From NCBI GenBank assembly GCA_014378085.1, contig JACMOJ010000413.1, positions 1-15,008 on the forward strand: a stretch of DNA of 15,008 bases, given 5' to 3'. Below, piece after piece: positions 6,855 through 15,008 of the stretch. Both the position numbers and the translations under genes were made by a program. Origin of the DNA: Burkholderiales bacterium. GTDB taxonomy: Bacteria; Pseudomonadota; Gammaproteobacteria; Burkholderiales; Usitatibacteraceae. The notes beneath the pieces are model-generated. The model had not been told where the DNA came from, ran no database searches, and saw only the letters and a program-made list of their open reading frames with translations. Position 1 is the stretch's first letter, and every line of letters begins with the position of its first letter.

Positions 6855-8639
6855 TTACGCTGTCGGCGTTTGTGTTCTGAGCTTGATGTGCAGCTCGCGC
6901 AGCTGTTTTTCAGTGACCGCTGAAGGCGCTTCAACCAGCAAATCTTGTCCCCGCTGCGTCTTCGGAAAAGCAATGACATCGCGGATCGATTCCCATTTTT
7001 CACACATCAGTGTGACCATACGATCAAGGCCGAATGCCACACCTCCCATCGGCGGTGCGCCATACTTCAGCGCCTCAAGCAAGAAACCAAACTTGGCTTG
7101 CTGATCAGCCTCGGAGATGCCGAGGACCGCAAATTGTTTGGCCTGCAGTTCGGGGGAATGTATACGTACCGAGCCACCACCGATTTCCCAGCCGTTCATT
7201 GCGACGTCATAGGCTTTGGCCAATACTTGTGAAGGATCACTGTCCATCAACGCGAGATGTTCGTCTTTGGGCGCGGTGAAAGGATGATGCGCGGAAACAA
7301 AGCGCTTGTTCTCTTCGTCGTAATCATAGGCGGGGAAGTCGACCACCCACAACGGGCGATAGCCCTTTTCTGCAAAACCTTTTTCGTGACCAATCTTCGA
7401 CCGCAACGCACCTAGCGAGTCGTTAACAATTTTGGCTTTGTCGGCGCAAAAGAAAATAACGTCGCCATTCTTGGCGTTGCAGGCCTTGAGAATGCCGCCC
7501 AGCGATTCCGCGTTCAAAAACTTCACGATCGGCGACTGCAGACCCTCTTCACTAGGCTTGGTGATGTCGTTCACCTTGATGTATGCCAGCCCCTTCGCGC
7601 CGTAGATGGCGACAAAGGTAGTCATGTCATCAATTTCTTTACGCGAGAATTTTTCGTTACCACCCGGCACACAAAGTGCGGCGACGCGACCATTTTTCAT
7701 ATCCGCCGCAGCTCTGAACACTTTGAAGTCGACGGTCTTCATTAAGTCCGTCAATTCAGTCAACTCGAGAGACACGCGCAGGTCTGGCTTGTCCGAGCCG
7801 TAGCGGCGCATCGCATCTGCATAGGTCATGCGGGGGAAGTCTGGCAGGTCGACCCCGACGCCAGTTTTCCAAATCGTTTTAATGAGACCTTCCATGATGT
7901 CTTGGATCTCACGTTCATCCAGAAAGGACGTCTCGATATCGATCTGGGTGAACTCTGGCTGACGATCCGCGCGCAGGTCTTCGTCGCGAAAGCATTTCAC
8001 GATTTGATAGTATCGATCAAACCCCGCCACCATCAGGAGTTGTTTAAACAATTGCGGACTTTGTGGCAGCGCGTAAAACTGTCCGTCGTGGATACGCGAA
8101 GGCACCAGAAATTCTCGCGCGCCCTCTGGAGTCGACTTGTACAGAAACGGCGTTTCGATATCGATGAAACCCATATCGTCGAGATAACGGCGCGCTGACG
8201 ACGCCACCCGATGACGCAGACGTAAGTTCGCCTGCATCTGCGGGCGTCGTAAGTCAAGATAGCGATACTTGAGGCGCGTTTCCTCGTTGATGTTGTCGTC
8301 ATCAATCATGAAGGGAGGTGTTAACGAGGCGTTCAACACTGTAATTTCTTTGGCGAGCACCTCGATTTCGCCCGACTTCAGATTGGTGTTGACCGTGCCA
8401 ACAGGTCGATTCCGTACCACCCCGCGAATCTGCATCACGTACTCGTTACGCGATTGGTCAGCGAGCTTGAACGCCTCCGGAGTATCTGGGTCGATGACGA
8501 CCTGTAAAAGCCCTTCACGGTCGCGCAAGTCGATGAAGATAACCCCGCCGTGATCGCGACGCCGGTGCGCCCAGCCGAATACGGTGACGGTTTGGCCAAG
8601 ATAGGTTGCGTCAATCAAGCCGCAGTAGTTTGTTCTCAT
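6855..8639 (-). CDS. aspS: aspartyl-tRNA synthetase, bacterial type
   Basis: The product charges tRNA with aspartate. From the ATG at 8639 it has 594 residues and begins [16 protein letters not shown], matching family N-termini. An in-frame extension of 16 residues upstream is open but does not look like AspRS. The N-terminal OB-fold anticodon domain (about 1-110) contains [19 protein letters not shown]. Class II motif 2 is [15 protein letters not shown], motif 3 is GLDRM near 537-541, and the bacterial GAD insertion domain lies between them. His30 and Gly81 match the residues linked to relaxed tRNA specificity in non-discriminating AspRS, so it may also make Asp-tRNA(Asn) for amidation by GatCAB. 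It lies downstream of fmdB and the DUF502 gene, across a 203-base gap, and upstream of iaaA. Confidence 0.98.
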   Translation of the reverse strand: MRTNYCGLIDATYLGQTVTVFGWAHRRRDHGGVIFIDLRDREGLLQVVIDPDTPEAFKLADQSRNEYVMQIRGVVRNRPVGTVNTNLKSGEIEVLAKEITVLNASLTPPFMIDDDNINEETRLKYRYLDLRRPQMQANLRLRHRVASSARRYLDDMGFIDIETPFLYKSTPEGAREFLVPSRIHDGQFYALPQSPQLFKQLLMVAGFDRYYQIVKCFRDEDLRADRQPEFTQIDIETSFLDEREIQDIMEGLIKTIWKTGVGVDLPDFPRMTYADAMRRYGSDKPDLRVSLELTELTDLMKTVDFKVFRAAADMKNGRVAALCVPGGNEKFSRKEIDDMTTFVAIYGAKGLAYIKVNDITKPSEEGLQSPIVKFLNAESLGGILKACNAKNGDVIFFCADKAKIVNDSLGALRSKIGHEKGFAEKGYRPLWVVDFPAYDYDEENKRFVSAHHPFTAPKDEHLALMDSDPSQVLAKAYDVAMNGWEIGGGSVRIHSPELQAKQFAVLGISEADQQAKFGFLLEALKYGAPPMGGVAFGLDRMVTLMCEKWESIRDVIAFPKTQRGQDLLVEAPSAVTEKQLRELHIKLRTQTPTA

Positions 8640-8668
8640 ACGTTCACTCACAAAGATGGGGACTTCGG

Positions 8669-8686
8669 TCGTACCAATTCGTACCA
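8669..8686. repeat. short direct repeat in the aspS leader
   Basis: The eight-base unit TCGTACCA occurs at 8669-8676 and again at 8679-8686. The two copies start exactly ten bases apart, about one helical turn, 30-47 bases upstream of the aspS start. This spacing is operator-like, but two short copies could be chance and no regulator can be named. Confidence 0.4.
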
Positions 8687-8818
8687 CCGATCAATCAAAC
8701 ATTAGGCCGCAAACCGATTCGCCAACGCGATTGTGTTAACTCGCTGGGAACCGCGTTTCAAATTCGGCGGAACGAAACCGTTATCTAACGCAGCCTAGAT
8801 GCAGTCGCAATCACGCTC

Positions 8819-8843
8819 GCCGCTCGGCAATCCACCGAGCGGC
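8819..8843 (-). terminator. GC-rich hairpin right after the DUF502 gene
   Basis: GCCGCTCGG (8819-8827) and CCGAGCGGC (8835-8843) form a perfect nine-base stem with a seven-base loop. On the minus strand the stem begins at the last base of the DUF502 stop codon. No U-tract follows, so it may act as a weak or factor-assisted terminator, or as an mRNA 3' end stabiliser, between the DUF502 gene and aspS. Confidence 0.4.
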
Positions 8844-9499
8844 TACGGATTGGGGTCGGTGCCGGTTTTTTTCATCTCGGCCCCTTTAGTGTGGGAAGGT
8901 AAGCTAATCGGTCGAGGCGGCTCTGCAACCCCCATCGAAATGATGTACTTGAGCGCTTGGTCGATGGTCATCTTAAGTTCAATGACATCGCCCTTGGGAA
9001 CGATGAGAAAAAACCCTGCCGTAATGTTTGGCGTGGTTGGAACAAAGACGGAAAAATTGTTAGTGCCAAGGTGATCCGTCACTTCGTGCTCCGGCTCACC
9101 TGTCAACAACGCCACGGTCCAAGTGTCGCGCTGCGGATAACGTACCAATACCGCTTTGCGAAACGCTTTGCCTTCCGGAGAGAACAACGTGTCGGAGATT
9201 TGCTTAACACCGCCGTAGACGGAGTTAACGATGGGGATTCGTTGAAGAATATGGTCCCACCAGCCAAGTAATTTCTTGCCAAAGAAATTGGCCGCGATGA
9301 CGCCGGTACTCAAGACGATCAGCAACGTTAGGATGACGCCCATGCCGGGCACGTGAAAGCCGAACAGCGCTTCGGTCCGAAACCGCTCTGGCAGGAGCAG
9401 CAACGTTTGATCCATGGTGTCGATCAAAAGCTTCAACACGAATAGCGTAATCACCAACGGAATCCACACCAGCAATCCTGCAATCAAATATTTGCGCAT
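8843..9499 (-). CDS. DUF502 family inner-membrane protein
   Basis: This 218-residue protein of unknown function belongs to the DUF502 family, which commonly sits beside aspS and fmdB in betaproteobacteria. Two membrane segments are visible: one at the N-terminus (about 5-27, after MRKY) and one at about 52-73 (GMGVILTLLIVLSTGVIAANFFG region). The family motif IPIVNSVYGGVKQISDTLF follows. A soluble, mostly beta domain then includes VALLTGE, FVPTTPN and GFFLIVPKGDV. The tail is polar. The ATG at 9499 gives the expected short basic N-terminus. The gene lies 26 bases after fmdB, so the two are likely co-transcribed. No catalytic motif was recognised, and a precise role cannot be given. Confidence 0.92.
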   Translation of the reverse strand: MRKYLIAGLLVWIPLVITLFVLKLLIDTMDQTLLLLPERFRTEALFGFHVPGMGVILTLLIVLSTGVIAANFFGKKLLGWWDHILQRIPIVNSVYGGVKQISDTLFSPEGKAFRKAVLVRYPQRDTWTVALLTGEPEHEVTDHLGTNNFSVFVPTTPNITAGFFLIVPKGDVIELKMTIDQALKYIISMGVAEPPRPISLPSHTKGAEMKKTGTDPNP

Positions 9500-9525
9500 G
9501 CGCGGCCTAACCTTTGCAGAAGAGT

Positions 9526-9882
9526 TCAGCTCGACGAAGGTGTCGGGGGTGTCGAGGGTGTCGGCGAGGTGGTTGCGGCGGGGGCCGAAACTGCGGGAGT
9601 CGCGGCGGATGGCGCTGCAGGCGTGCTCGGAGAAGATTCGCTCGATGATGCAGGAGCAGCCACCTTTTCAGTCGCAGCCGCACCTTCAGCGGGTTTATTT
9701 CCGCCGCGAAAGTCAGTGACGTACCAGCCACTGCCCTTGAGCGCAAAATTCGGCGCGGTCACCTGTTTCGAATACGTTTCGGCACCACACGCAGGACACT
9801 TGGTCAGCGCATCGTCGGACATTTTCTGCATGACATCGTCGGCGTGGCCGCAGGTCGCACATTTGTAGGCGTAAATCGGCAT
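9526..9882 (-). CDS. FmdB-family zinc-ribbon protein
   Basis: The 118-residue product carries an N-terminal FmdB/CxxC-CxxC regulatory-protein domain: MPIYAYKC, with cysteines at C8, C11, C29 and C32 forming a zinc ribbon. NFALKGSGWYVTDF follows, a conserved close to this domain. After about residue 62 the sequence becomes a low-complexity tail of Ala, Pro, Ser and Thr, partly coded by nine-base repeats. FmdB was named from a methylotroph amidase operon regulator, but for most members the role is unknown, so a DNA-binding function is not claimed. It heads the minus-strand cluster with the DUF502 gene and aspS, an order often seen in betaproteobacteria. No strong ribosome binding site was seen. 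Confidence 0.9.
   Translation of the reverse strand: MPIYAYKCATCGHADDVMQKMSDDALTKCPACGAETYSKQVTAPNFALKGSGWYVTDFRGGNKPAEGAAATEKVAAPASSSESSPSTPAAPSAATPAVSAPAATTSPTPSTPPTPSSS
9539..9565 (-). repeat. nine-base tandem repeat in the fmdB tail
   Basis: Three in-frame copies (GGTGTCGGG, GGTGTCGAG, GGTGTCGGC on the plus strand) code for the Pro/Ser/Thr-rich end of the FmdB-family protein. The period is nine bases, so changes in copy number would keep the frame. Confidence 0.75.
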
Positions 9883-10020
9883 CGTAGGGTCGGAAAAAAG
9901 TCTGAGGTTTGTAAAATGTCTGGACGCCGTATTTTAGCAGACCGCTCCTGCCGCATGTTGCACCGCAGCGGCAAATCTGCGTTGATTAAAAGCCGAAACA
10001 CAAGATAGGACGGCTATTTC

Positions 10021-10036
10021 CAAGCATTTTTGCTTG
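10021..10036. other. small AT-rich inverted repeat in the fmdB / oxidoreductase spacer
   Basis: CAAGCA and TGCTTG form a perfect six-base stem around TTTT, in the 290-base divergent spacer between the fmdB and quinone oxidoreductase genes. It overlaps the possible -35 element at 10030-10035. Neither strand has a proper U-tract after it, so a terminator is unlikely; an operator is possible but unsupported. Confidence 0.3.
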
Positions 10037-10057
10037 AAAACCCGCACCAGCTATCAT
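10030..10057 (+). promoter_or_regulatory. candidate promoter for the quinone oxidoreductase gene
   Basis: TTGCTT (10030-10035) and TATCAT (10052-10057) are separated by 16 bases in the divergent spacer. The leader to the ATG at 10173 would be about 110 bases. The -10 element differs from consensus at one position and the -35 at two. The call is tentative. Confidence 0.3.
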
Positions 10058-10172
10058 GTTTTATGATTTTTTAATCCGTTAACAGTCAGTGCCAAAGCAC
10101 AGACGGGCAAATCCGTGCGGATGTATTGTCTGATATCTTCTCGCCTTCCTCCTCCTCACTGATGGTTGCCAT

Positions 10173-11246
10173 ATGACCGCACCAGCCTGCACCGCATCGT
10201 CCCCACCTGCCATCATGCGATTCATCACCGCGCCAGCCTCGGGCGGGCCAGAGGTCATGTCGGTAACCACCGGGCCGCTACCGACCGTCGGTGAACAAGA
10301 CGTTCTGATCAAAGTTGCCTTTGCGGGGGTAAACCGGCCTGACATTGCGCAACGGTCGGGCAACTACGCACCGCCGCCGGGGGCTTCACCACTCATGGGC
10401 TTGGAGGTGTCTGGCGAGATTGTCGCGGTCGGCGCTGCCGTCACCCGCTGGAAAGTCGGCAATCAAGTTTGCGCGCTCACACCAGGTGGTGGTTATGCTG
10501 AATATTGCACGGCACCGGCCCACCATTGTTTACCGATTCCGCCGAACCTATCCCTGCTCGAAGCCGCTGGTGTGCCGGAGAATTTCTTCACTGTTTGGGT
10601 AAACGTCTTCGGCACCTGCGGGCTAAAACCAGGTGAGAAATTTCTGGTGCACGGCGGCTCAAGCGGTATTGGCCTCACAGCGATTCAGTTCGCAAAAGCG
10701 TTTGGTGCGGAAGTGTTCACGACTGTTGGCAACGATGAAAAAGCAGCTTTCTGCCGAAACATCGGCGCTGACCACGTCTTCAACTACAAGACCGAAGACT
10801 GGATGGCGGAAATTGCCGCCATAACAGAAAAGAAGGGCGTGAACGTTATTCTGGACATGGTGGGCGGCTCCTATATTGAGAAAAATATGCGCTCACTGGC
10901 GCTCGAAGGCCGCTACTGCTTCATCGCGTTTCTCGAAGGCGGGAAAGTTGAAATGGATTTCCGGCCGCTGATGATGAAACGCCAAACCATCACCGGCTCG
11001 ACCTTACGCGCGAGACCGGATGCGCAGAAGACGAAGATCGCAACAGAACTCGAAGCGCAGGTTTGGCCGCTGCTCATGACCGGCGCGGTGAAACCCGTGA
11101 TTTATAAAACGTTTGCGTTAGAAGATGTTGCTGAAGCACATCGGTTGATGGAATCCAGTGCCCACATTGGGAAAATTATGTTGAAAGTAGCGAGTTTGCC
11201 TCGCAGCACTGGTCTCACCCTCCCGGGCATCGGTCTTAACCAATAA
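10173..11246 (+). CDS. NAD(P)H:quinone oxidoreductase, PIG3-like, MDR superfamily
   Basis: This is a zinc-free medium-chain dehydrogenase/reductase of the quinone oxidoreductase (PIG3/QOR) branch, which reduces quinones with NADPH. The GroES-like catalytic domain has GVNRPDIAQRSGNY and PPPGASPLMGLEVSG. The Rossmann domain starts with VHGGSSGIGLTAIQFAKAFG (nucleotide-binding Gly-rich loop at 161-167), followed by ADHVFNYK. The ATG at 10173 gives 357 residues. ATG at 10215 (MRFITAPASGGPEV) matches family starts more closely and would remove 14 residues; neither has a strong ribosome binding site. A C-terminal extension of about 17 residues beyond the usual end (after IGKIMLKV) is also present. 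The gene stands alone, divergent from fmdB and convergent with ssb. Confidence 0.92.
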   Translation: MTAPACTASSPPAIMRFITAPASGGPEVMSVTTGPLPTVGEQDVLIKVAFAGVNRPDIAQRSGNYAPPPGASPLMGLEVSGEIVAVGAAVTRWKVGNQVCALTPGGGYAEYCTAPAHHCLPIPPNLSLLEAAGVPENFFTVWVNVFGTCGLKPGEKFLVHGGSSGIGLTAIQFAKAFGAEVFTTVGNDEKAAFCRNIGADHVFNYKTEDWMAEIAAITEKKGVNVILDMVGGSYIEKNMRSLALEGRYCFIAFLEGGKVEMDFRPLMMKRQTITGSTLRARPDAQKTKIATELEAQVWPLLMTGAVKPVIYKTFALEDVAEAHRLMESSAHIGKIMLKVASLPRSTGLTLPGIGLNQ

Positions 11247-11256
11247 TAGGCAACTT

Positions 11257-11289
11257 TAAAAAGAAAAAAGCCAGACGCGGTCTGGCTTT
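11257..11289 (-). terminator. strong rho-independent terminator of ssb, shared with the oxidoreductase gene
   Basis: AAAGCCAGAC (11267-11276) and GTCTGGCTTT (11280-11289) form a perfect ten-base stem with a GCG loop. On the minus strand the stem runs into TTTTTTCTTTTT, a textbook U-tract, 24 bases after the ssb stop. On the plus strand it lies 20 bases after the oxidoreductase stop, but only three Ts follow, so termination from that side should be weaker. Confidence 0.9.
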
Positions 11290-11312
11290 CATCACTACAA
11301 AACCGCAAAAAA

Positions 11313-11810
11313 CTAAAACGGAATATCGTCATCCATATCATCAAACTTCGCCGCACCACCCTTGCTTGGCGTCGGCTTCGCCGCTGATCCACCACCACCG
11401 CCCGCAGGCGCTCGCGATGCGTATTCTGGTGCGCCGCCCGCGCTGCCCGCTCCACCCGCGTCGCCGCCGCCCATGCCGCCGCGCGAGCCCAACATCTGCA
11501 TCGAGTCAGCAAGCACTTCGGTCGTGTATTTCTCAACGCCGTCCTTGTCCTGCCACTTGCGCGTGCGAAGTTTGCCTTCGACGTAAACCTGCGAGCCCTT
11601 CTTCAAATATTCACCGGCGATTTCGGCAAGCTTGCCGAAGAACGCAACACGATGCCATTCGGTCTGTTCTTGTTTCTCGCCGCTCTTATCTTTCCACTGG
11701 GCAGTGGTTGCAATTGAAATGTTGGTAATCGCGCCGCCGTCTGGCATGTAGCGGGTTTCTGGATCGCGGCCAAGGTTGCCGACGAGGATCACTTTATTGA
11801 CTGAGGCCAT
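11313..11810 (-). CDS. ssb: single-stranded DNA-binding protein SSB
   Basis: SSB coats single-stranded DNA in replication, recombination and repair and recruits partner proteins. The 165-residue protein starts [21 protein letters not shown] at the ATG 11810 (first 20 residues being the start of the OB fold). AAGGAAG upstream gives a good ribosome binding site; a longer open frame to 11885 lacks family likeness. The OB fold covers about 1-108 ([33 protein letters not shown]). A Gly-rich flexible linker follows. The acidic tip DDMDDDIPF, which binds partner proteins, is intact. ssb diverges from uvrA, an order shared with many gammaproteobacteria and betaproteobacteria. A strong terminator follows it. 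Confidence 0.97.
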   Translation of the reverse strand: MASVNKVILVGNLGRDPETRYMPDGGAITNISIATTAQWKDKSGEKQEQTEWHRVAFFGKLAEIAGEYLKKGSQVYVEGKLRTRKWQDKDGVEKYTTEVLADSMQMLGSRGGMGGGDAGGAGSAGGAPEYASRAPAGGGGGSAAKPTPSKGGAAKFDDMDDDIPF

Positions 11811-11950
11811 CGCGTACTTCCTTACATTAATGTGGAAAAACTGCACCCGATGTACTGAATGGAATTCTGGCTCGAAGACCAGCATTGCGTTTCAAAAAAT
11901 AGGTGCAGAACAGTGTTGCGAGCGAGTAATATAGCAGGTTGCTTTTTAAA

Positions 11951-11981
11951 GATTCGCATCGATTTTCGGTGCGGATTTTTT
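11951..11981 (+). terminator. terminator-like hairpin in the ssb / uvrA spacer, facing uvrA
   Basis: GATTCGCATCG (11951-11961) pairs with CGGTGCGGATT (11967-11977) to give an eleven-base stem including three G-U pairs, with an ATTTT loop. A run of Ts continues to 11981 on the plus strand. It lies about 90 bases ahead of uvrA and upstream of ssb on the other strand. No plus-strand gene ends here, so it could be a leader attenuator, the end of a short transcript, or a block to antisense readthrough. On the minus strand only three Ts follow. Confidence 0.45.
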
Positions 11982-12072
11982 CGTTTAATCGCCGACGGAA
12001 AAGCAGTGAAAGTACATTGACTCAACATCCCTTGATTCAATGATTTAGCCGAGAAAGTTCATCAAGCACGTT

Positions 12073-14937
12073 ATGGATTACATCAAGATTCGCGGCGCAC
12101 GTACGCACAATCTCAAAAACATAAACTTAGATTTACCCCGACATTCGCTGGTTGTCATTACCGGACTCTCGGGCTCCGGAAAATCATCTCTTGCTTTTGA
12201 CACGCTTTACGCGGAAGGTCAGCGCCGCTATGTTGAGTCGCTGTCAGCGTATGCGCGGCAGTTTCTGCAATTGATGGAAAAACCTGACGTCGATTTGATT
12301 GAAGGGTTGTCCCCCGCAATTTCCATTGAGCAGAAGGCAACCTCGCACAATCCACGATCAACGGTGGGTACCGTTACCGAAATCCACGACTACCTGCGGC
12401 TATTGTTTGCTCGCGCTGGCACGCCGTATTGCCCAGAACATCAGCTGGCGCTCGAAGCACAAACCGTCTCCCAAATGGTTGACACCGTACTGGCCATGCC
12501 ATCAGGCACCAAACTCATGTTGCTGGCACCTGCAGTCGTTGCGCGCAAGGGTGAACACGTTGAACTGGTCGACGAATTTCGCAGCCAGGGTTTCGTGCGT
12601 ATGCGGGTGGACGCCAAAGTGATCGAGATCGATCAGTTCCCGAAACTCGACAAACAAAAAAAGCACACCATTGAAGTTGTCGTAGACCGGATAAAAACCG
12701 CTCCCGACCTGAAGCAGCGCATTGCAGAGTCGTTTGAAACCTGTCTGCGGGTGGGCAATGGTAAAGCGCTCGCGGTCGACATGGATTCAGGCAAAGAACT
12801 GCTGTTTTCTTCAAAATTCTCTTGTCCGATTTGTGACTACTCGCTATCGGAAATGGAGCCACGGCTCTTCTCATTTAATAACCCAATGGGCGCGTGTCCC
12901 AGCTGTGACGGCTTAGGTGAGATCACATTTTTTGATCCGAAGCGAATCGTCTCCTATCCAGGCTTGTCCCTTGCCGGTGGCGCAATAAAGGGATGGGACC
13001 GCCGCAATCAGTTTTACTTTCAGACGCTCATCGGGTTGGCCGAACACTATCAATTTGATATCGACATGCCGTTCGACAAACTCACGCCTGAAGCACAGCA
13101 GATTATTTTGTTTGGCTCCGGCAAAGACAAGATCCCGTTCAAATATCCCGGCGAACGCGGCAAGCCCATCATTCGCGCCGACGTGTTTGAAGGCATCGTA
13201 CCCAATCTTGAACGTCGTTATCGCGAAACCGATTCAATGGCAGTGCGCGAGGAACTCGCGAAGTATATTTCGACCAAAGCCTGCCCGGAATGTGCGGGCA
13301 CGCGCCTGCGCAAAGAAGCGCGTAACGTCCGCGTCGGTGACAAGTCGCTGCATGAAATTTCCGCAATGGCGTTGAAGGAGTCGGCACGCTGGTTTGCCGG
13401 CGTCAAGTTAACGCCGCAAAAAATGGCCATCGCGGACAAGATCATTAGCGAGATCTCGGCCCGTCTGCAGTTTTTGAACAACGTCGGCCTAGACTACCTT
13501 TCACTGGTGCGTTCAGCGGACACACTGTCTGGCGGTGAAGCACAGCGGATACGTCTCGCCTCCCAGATTGGCTCCGGGCTTACCGGTGTCATGTATGTGC
13601 TGGATGAGCCATCCATCGGCCTACATCAGCGTGACAACGATCGCCTGTTGGAAACGTTAAAGCGCCTGCGTGATTTAGGCAACTCGGTCATTGTGGTTGA
13701 GCACGACGAAGACGCCATCAATAGCGCCGACTACGTGGTCGACATGGGCCCTGGTGCCGGTGTGCACGGTGGCATGGTGGTTGCCGAGGGCACCCCGGCG
13801 CAGATAAAGAAGGCCTCTCAGTCGCTGACGGGACAGTACTTGTCTGGCAAGAAGCGTATCAGCATGCCGAAGTCACGCTTCAAGTTAGATAAGAAGAAAC
13901 AGCTTGTGATCAAGGGCGCTCGCGGCAACAACTTAAAGAATGTGACATTGGAATTGCCAGTTGGCGGCATGATTTGTATCACTGGTGTTTCGGGTTCTGG
14001 AAAGTCCACCCTCATCAACGATACGTTGTACAAAACTGTCGCCCACCACCTTTACGCGTCCACCAACGACCCGGCACCATTCGATACGATCGAGGGGCTC
14101 GACCACTTTGACAAAGTCATCTCGGTGGATCAGTCGCCGATTGGACGCACGCCGCGTTCTAACCCCGCGACGTACACGGGCTTATTCACGCCGATTCGTG
14201 ATTTGTTTGCGTCAGTGCCGGAAGCGCGCGCGCGCGGATATGGACCTGGCAGATTTTCGTTCAACGTAAAGGGTGGCCGTTGCGAAGCCTGCCAAGGTGA
14301 TGGCGTGATTAAAGTAGAGATGCATTTTCTACCCGACGTCTATGTGCCGTGTGACGTGTGCCACGGCAAACGTTACAACCGCGAAACGTTAGAGGTGCAT
14401 TACAAAGGCAAAAACATCACTGAAGTGCTGGCGATGACGGTTGAAAACGCTTTTGAGTTTTTTAAGCCGGTGCCAGTGGTCGCACGAAAATTACAAACAC
14501 TGTTAGATGTCGGGCTCGGCTACATTCGGCTTGGCCAAAGCGCCACCACGCTTTCCGGCGGCGAGGCGCAGCGCGTAAAACTCTCATTAGAACTTTCCAA
14601 ACGCGATACCGGCAAGACGCTATTTATTCTTGACGAGCCCACAACGGGATTGCATTTTGCGGACATCGATCTGCTGTTAAAGGTGCTGCATCGTCTGCGT
14701 GACCACGGCAACACGGTGGTTGTGATTGAACATAATCTCGACGTGATTCGCACCGCCGATTGGGTGATTGATCTCGGGCCGGAAGGCGGGGACGGCGGCG
14801 GGTTGATTCTCTGTGAAGGACCACCGGCAACGATCGCGCAGCACCCGGCCAGTTACACCGCCAAATATCTTCGCCCAATGTTAGGCGTGGCCCTGGCCAA
14901 GCCTGCCGGCACATCAAAGAAAACTGCCAATGCCTAG
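12073..14937 (+). CDS. uvrA: UvrA, excinuclease ABC damage-recognition subunit
   Basis: UvrA is the ATP-dependent dimer that finds bulky DNA lesions and loads UvrB in nucleotide excision repair. The protein has 954 residues, close to the usual 940-960. It begins [17 protein letters not shown]. Two ABC ATPase modules are complete. Walker [10 protein letters not shown] is at 31-39 and GVSGSGKST at 638-646; the LSGGEAQR signatures are at 485-492 and 827-834, each followed by a Walker B ([26 protein letters not shown]). The structural zinc fingers are intact: C251/C254/C275/C278 and C737/C740/C760/C763. The short Lys/Ala-rich C-terminal tail is variable in the family. The ribosome binding site is weak. 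It diverges from ssb, and no convincing LexA box was found between them. Confidence 0.99.
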   Translation: MDYIKIRGARTHNLKNINLDLPRHSLVVITGLSGSGKSSLAFDTLYAEGQRRYVESLSAYARQFLQLMEKPDVDLIEGLSPAISIEQKATSHNPRSTVGTVTEIHDYLRLLFARAGTPYCPEHQLALEAQTVSQMVDTVLAMPSGTKLMLLAPAVVARKGEHVELVDEFRSQGFVRMRVDAKVIEIDQFPKLDKQKKHTIEVVVDRIKTAPDLKQRIAESFETCLRVGNGKALAVDMDSGKELLFSSKFSCPICDYSLSEMEPRLFSFNNPMGACPSCDGLGEITFFDPKRIVSYPGLSLAGGAIKGWDRRNQFYFQTLIGLAEHYQFDIDMPFDKLTPEAQQIILFGSGKDKIPFKYPGERGKPIIRADVFEGIVPNLERRYRETDSMAVREELAKYISTKACPECAGTRLRKEARNVRVGDKSLHEISAMALKESARWFAGVKLTPQKMAIADKIISEISARLQFLNNVGLDYLSLVRSADTLSGGEAQRIRLASQIGSGLTGVMYVLDEPSIGLHQRDNDRLLETLKRLRDLGNSVIVVEHDEDAINSADYVVDMGPGAGVHGGMVVAEGTPAQIKKASQSLTGQYLSGKKRISMPKSRFKLDKKKQLVIKGARGNNLKNVTLELPVGGMICITGVSGSGKSTLINDTLYKTVAHHLYASTNDPAPFDTIEGLDHFDKVISVDQSPIGRTPRSNPATYTGLFTPIRDLFASVPEARARGYGPGRFSFNVKGGRCEACQGDGVIKVEMHFLPDVYVPCDVCHGKRYNRETLEVHYKGKNITEVLAMTVENAFEFFKPVPVVARKLQTLLDVGLGYIRLGQSATTLSGGEAQRVKLSLELSKRDTGKTLFILDEPTTGLHFADIDLLLKVLHRLRDHGNTVVVIEHNLDVIRTADWVIDLGPEGGDGGGLILCEGPPATIAQHPASYTAKYLRPMLGVALAKPAGTSKKTANA

Positions 14938-14941
14938 ATTC

Positions 14942-14981
14942 GGCGGGCAGTTCCAAGTCTTTTTGCCCCAAACTGCCCGCC
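14942..14981 (+). terminator. long perfect inverted repeat after uvrA, probable terminator
   Basis: GGCGGGCAGTT (14942-14952) and AACTGCCCGCC (14971-14981) form a perfect eleven-base GC-rich stem around an 18-base loop that itself contains five Ts. It begins four bases after the uvrA stop. Downstream there is only a broken T stretch (GTTTTACT, from 14991), so it may terminate weakly or serve as a 3' stabilising hairpin. The window ends 27 bases later. Confidence 0.5.
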
Positions 14982-15008
14982 AGTGCTTGAGTTTTACTCT
15001 CGCTGCTA

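Noticed and set aside
8640..8687. 16-residue N-terminal extension of AspRS starting at 8687
   Set aside because: Family members start at MRT-YCG, the extension has no resemblance to AspRS, and it covers the direct repeat in the leader.
9930..9950. TAAAAT on the minus strand as a -10 element for fmdB
   Set aside because: No acceptable -35 element was found 16-18 bases upstream, so it was not listed as a promoter.
11867..11882. CTG-N10-CAG as a LexA box between ssb and uvrA
   Set aside because: The core is GC-rich and the half-site is CTGG, not CTGT; only the outer three bases on each side fit.
11811..11885. 25-residue N-terminal extension of SSB starting at 11885
   Set aside because: SSB starts with MASVNKV. 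A good AAGGAAG ribosome binding site serves the ATG at 11810, and the extension is not SSB-like.

Overview
The window looks like a chromosomal segment of a betaproteobacterium, or a close relative. The evidence is gene order plus family type: a his gene run (hisH-hisA-hisF-hisI-hisE) that passes into a HIT-family gene and tatABC, an fmdB / DUF502 / aspS cluster, and a divergent ssb / uvrA pair. No rRNA, tRNA, CRISPR array, insertion sequence or prophage gene was seen. Base composition looks even across the window, with no obvious transferred block. The genus cannot be told from this sequence alone.

Layout. Positions 1-3102 (+) hold the 3' end of hisH, then hisA, hisF, hisI, hisE and a HIT hydrolase. 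The genes from hisF onward overlap or nearly overlap. They supply the glutaminase of IGP synthase, its cyclase, the ProFAR isomerase, and the two early ring-opening and pyrophosphohydrolase steps of histidine synthesis. Positions 3294-4877 (+) hold a candidate promoter and tatA-tatB-tatC, the complete twin-arginine protein exporter. Positions 4879-5901 (+) contain no intact gene. Read across frames, this stretch is a decayed S1/P1-type zinc nuclease, with at least four in-frame stops and about four frame changes. Positions 5898-9882 (-) hold fmdB, a DUF502 membrane protein, aspS and an isoaspartyl peptidase/asparaginase, all co-directional. Positions 10173-11246 (+) hold a quinone oxidoreductase of the MDR superfamily. 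It converges on ssb (11313-11810, -) across a strong hairpin terminator. uvrA (12073-14937, +) diverges from ssb and is followed by a long perfect inverted repeat.

Most of the window is housekeeping. The most notable item is the nuclease pseudogene behind tatC. Its remains are recognisable from N-terminal signal peptide to C-terminus, and two metal-ligand positions are themselves hit: the N-terminal Trp is a TGA stop and a bridging Asp reads Asn. Lesser points are sequence hallmarks of a non-discriminating AspRS, and a terminator-like hairpin that faces uvrA inside the ssb/uvrA spacer. No new defence or mobile system was found.
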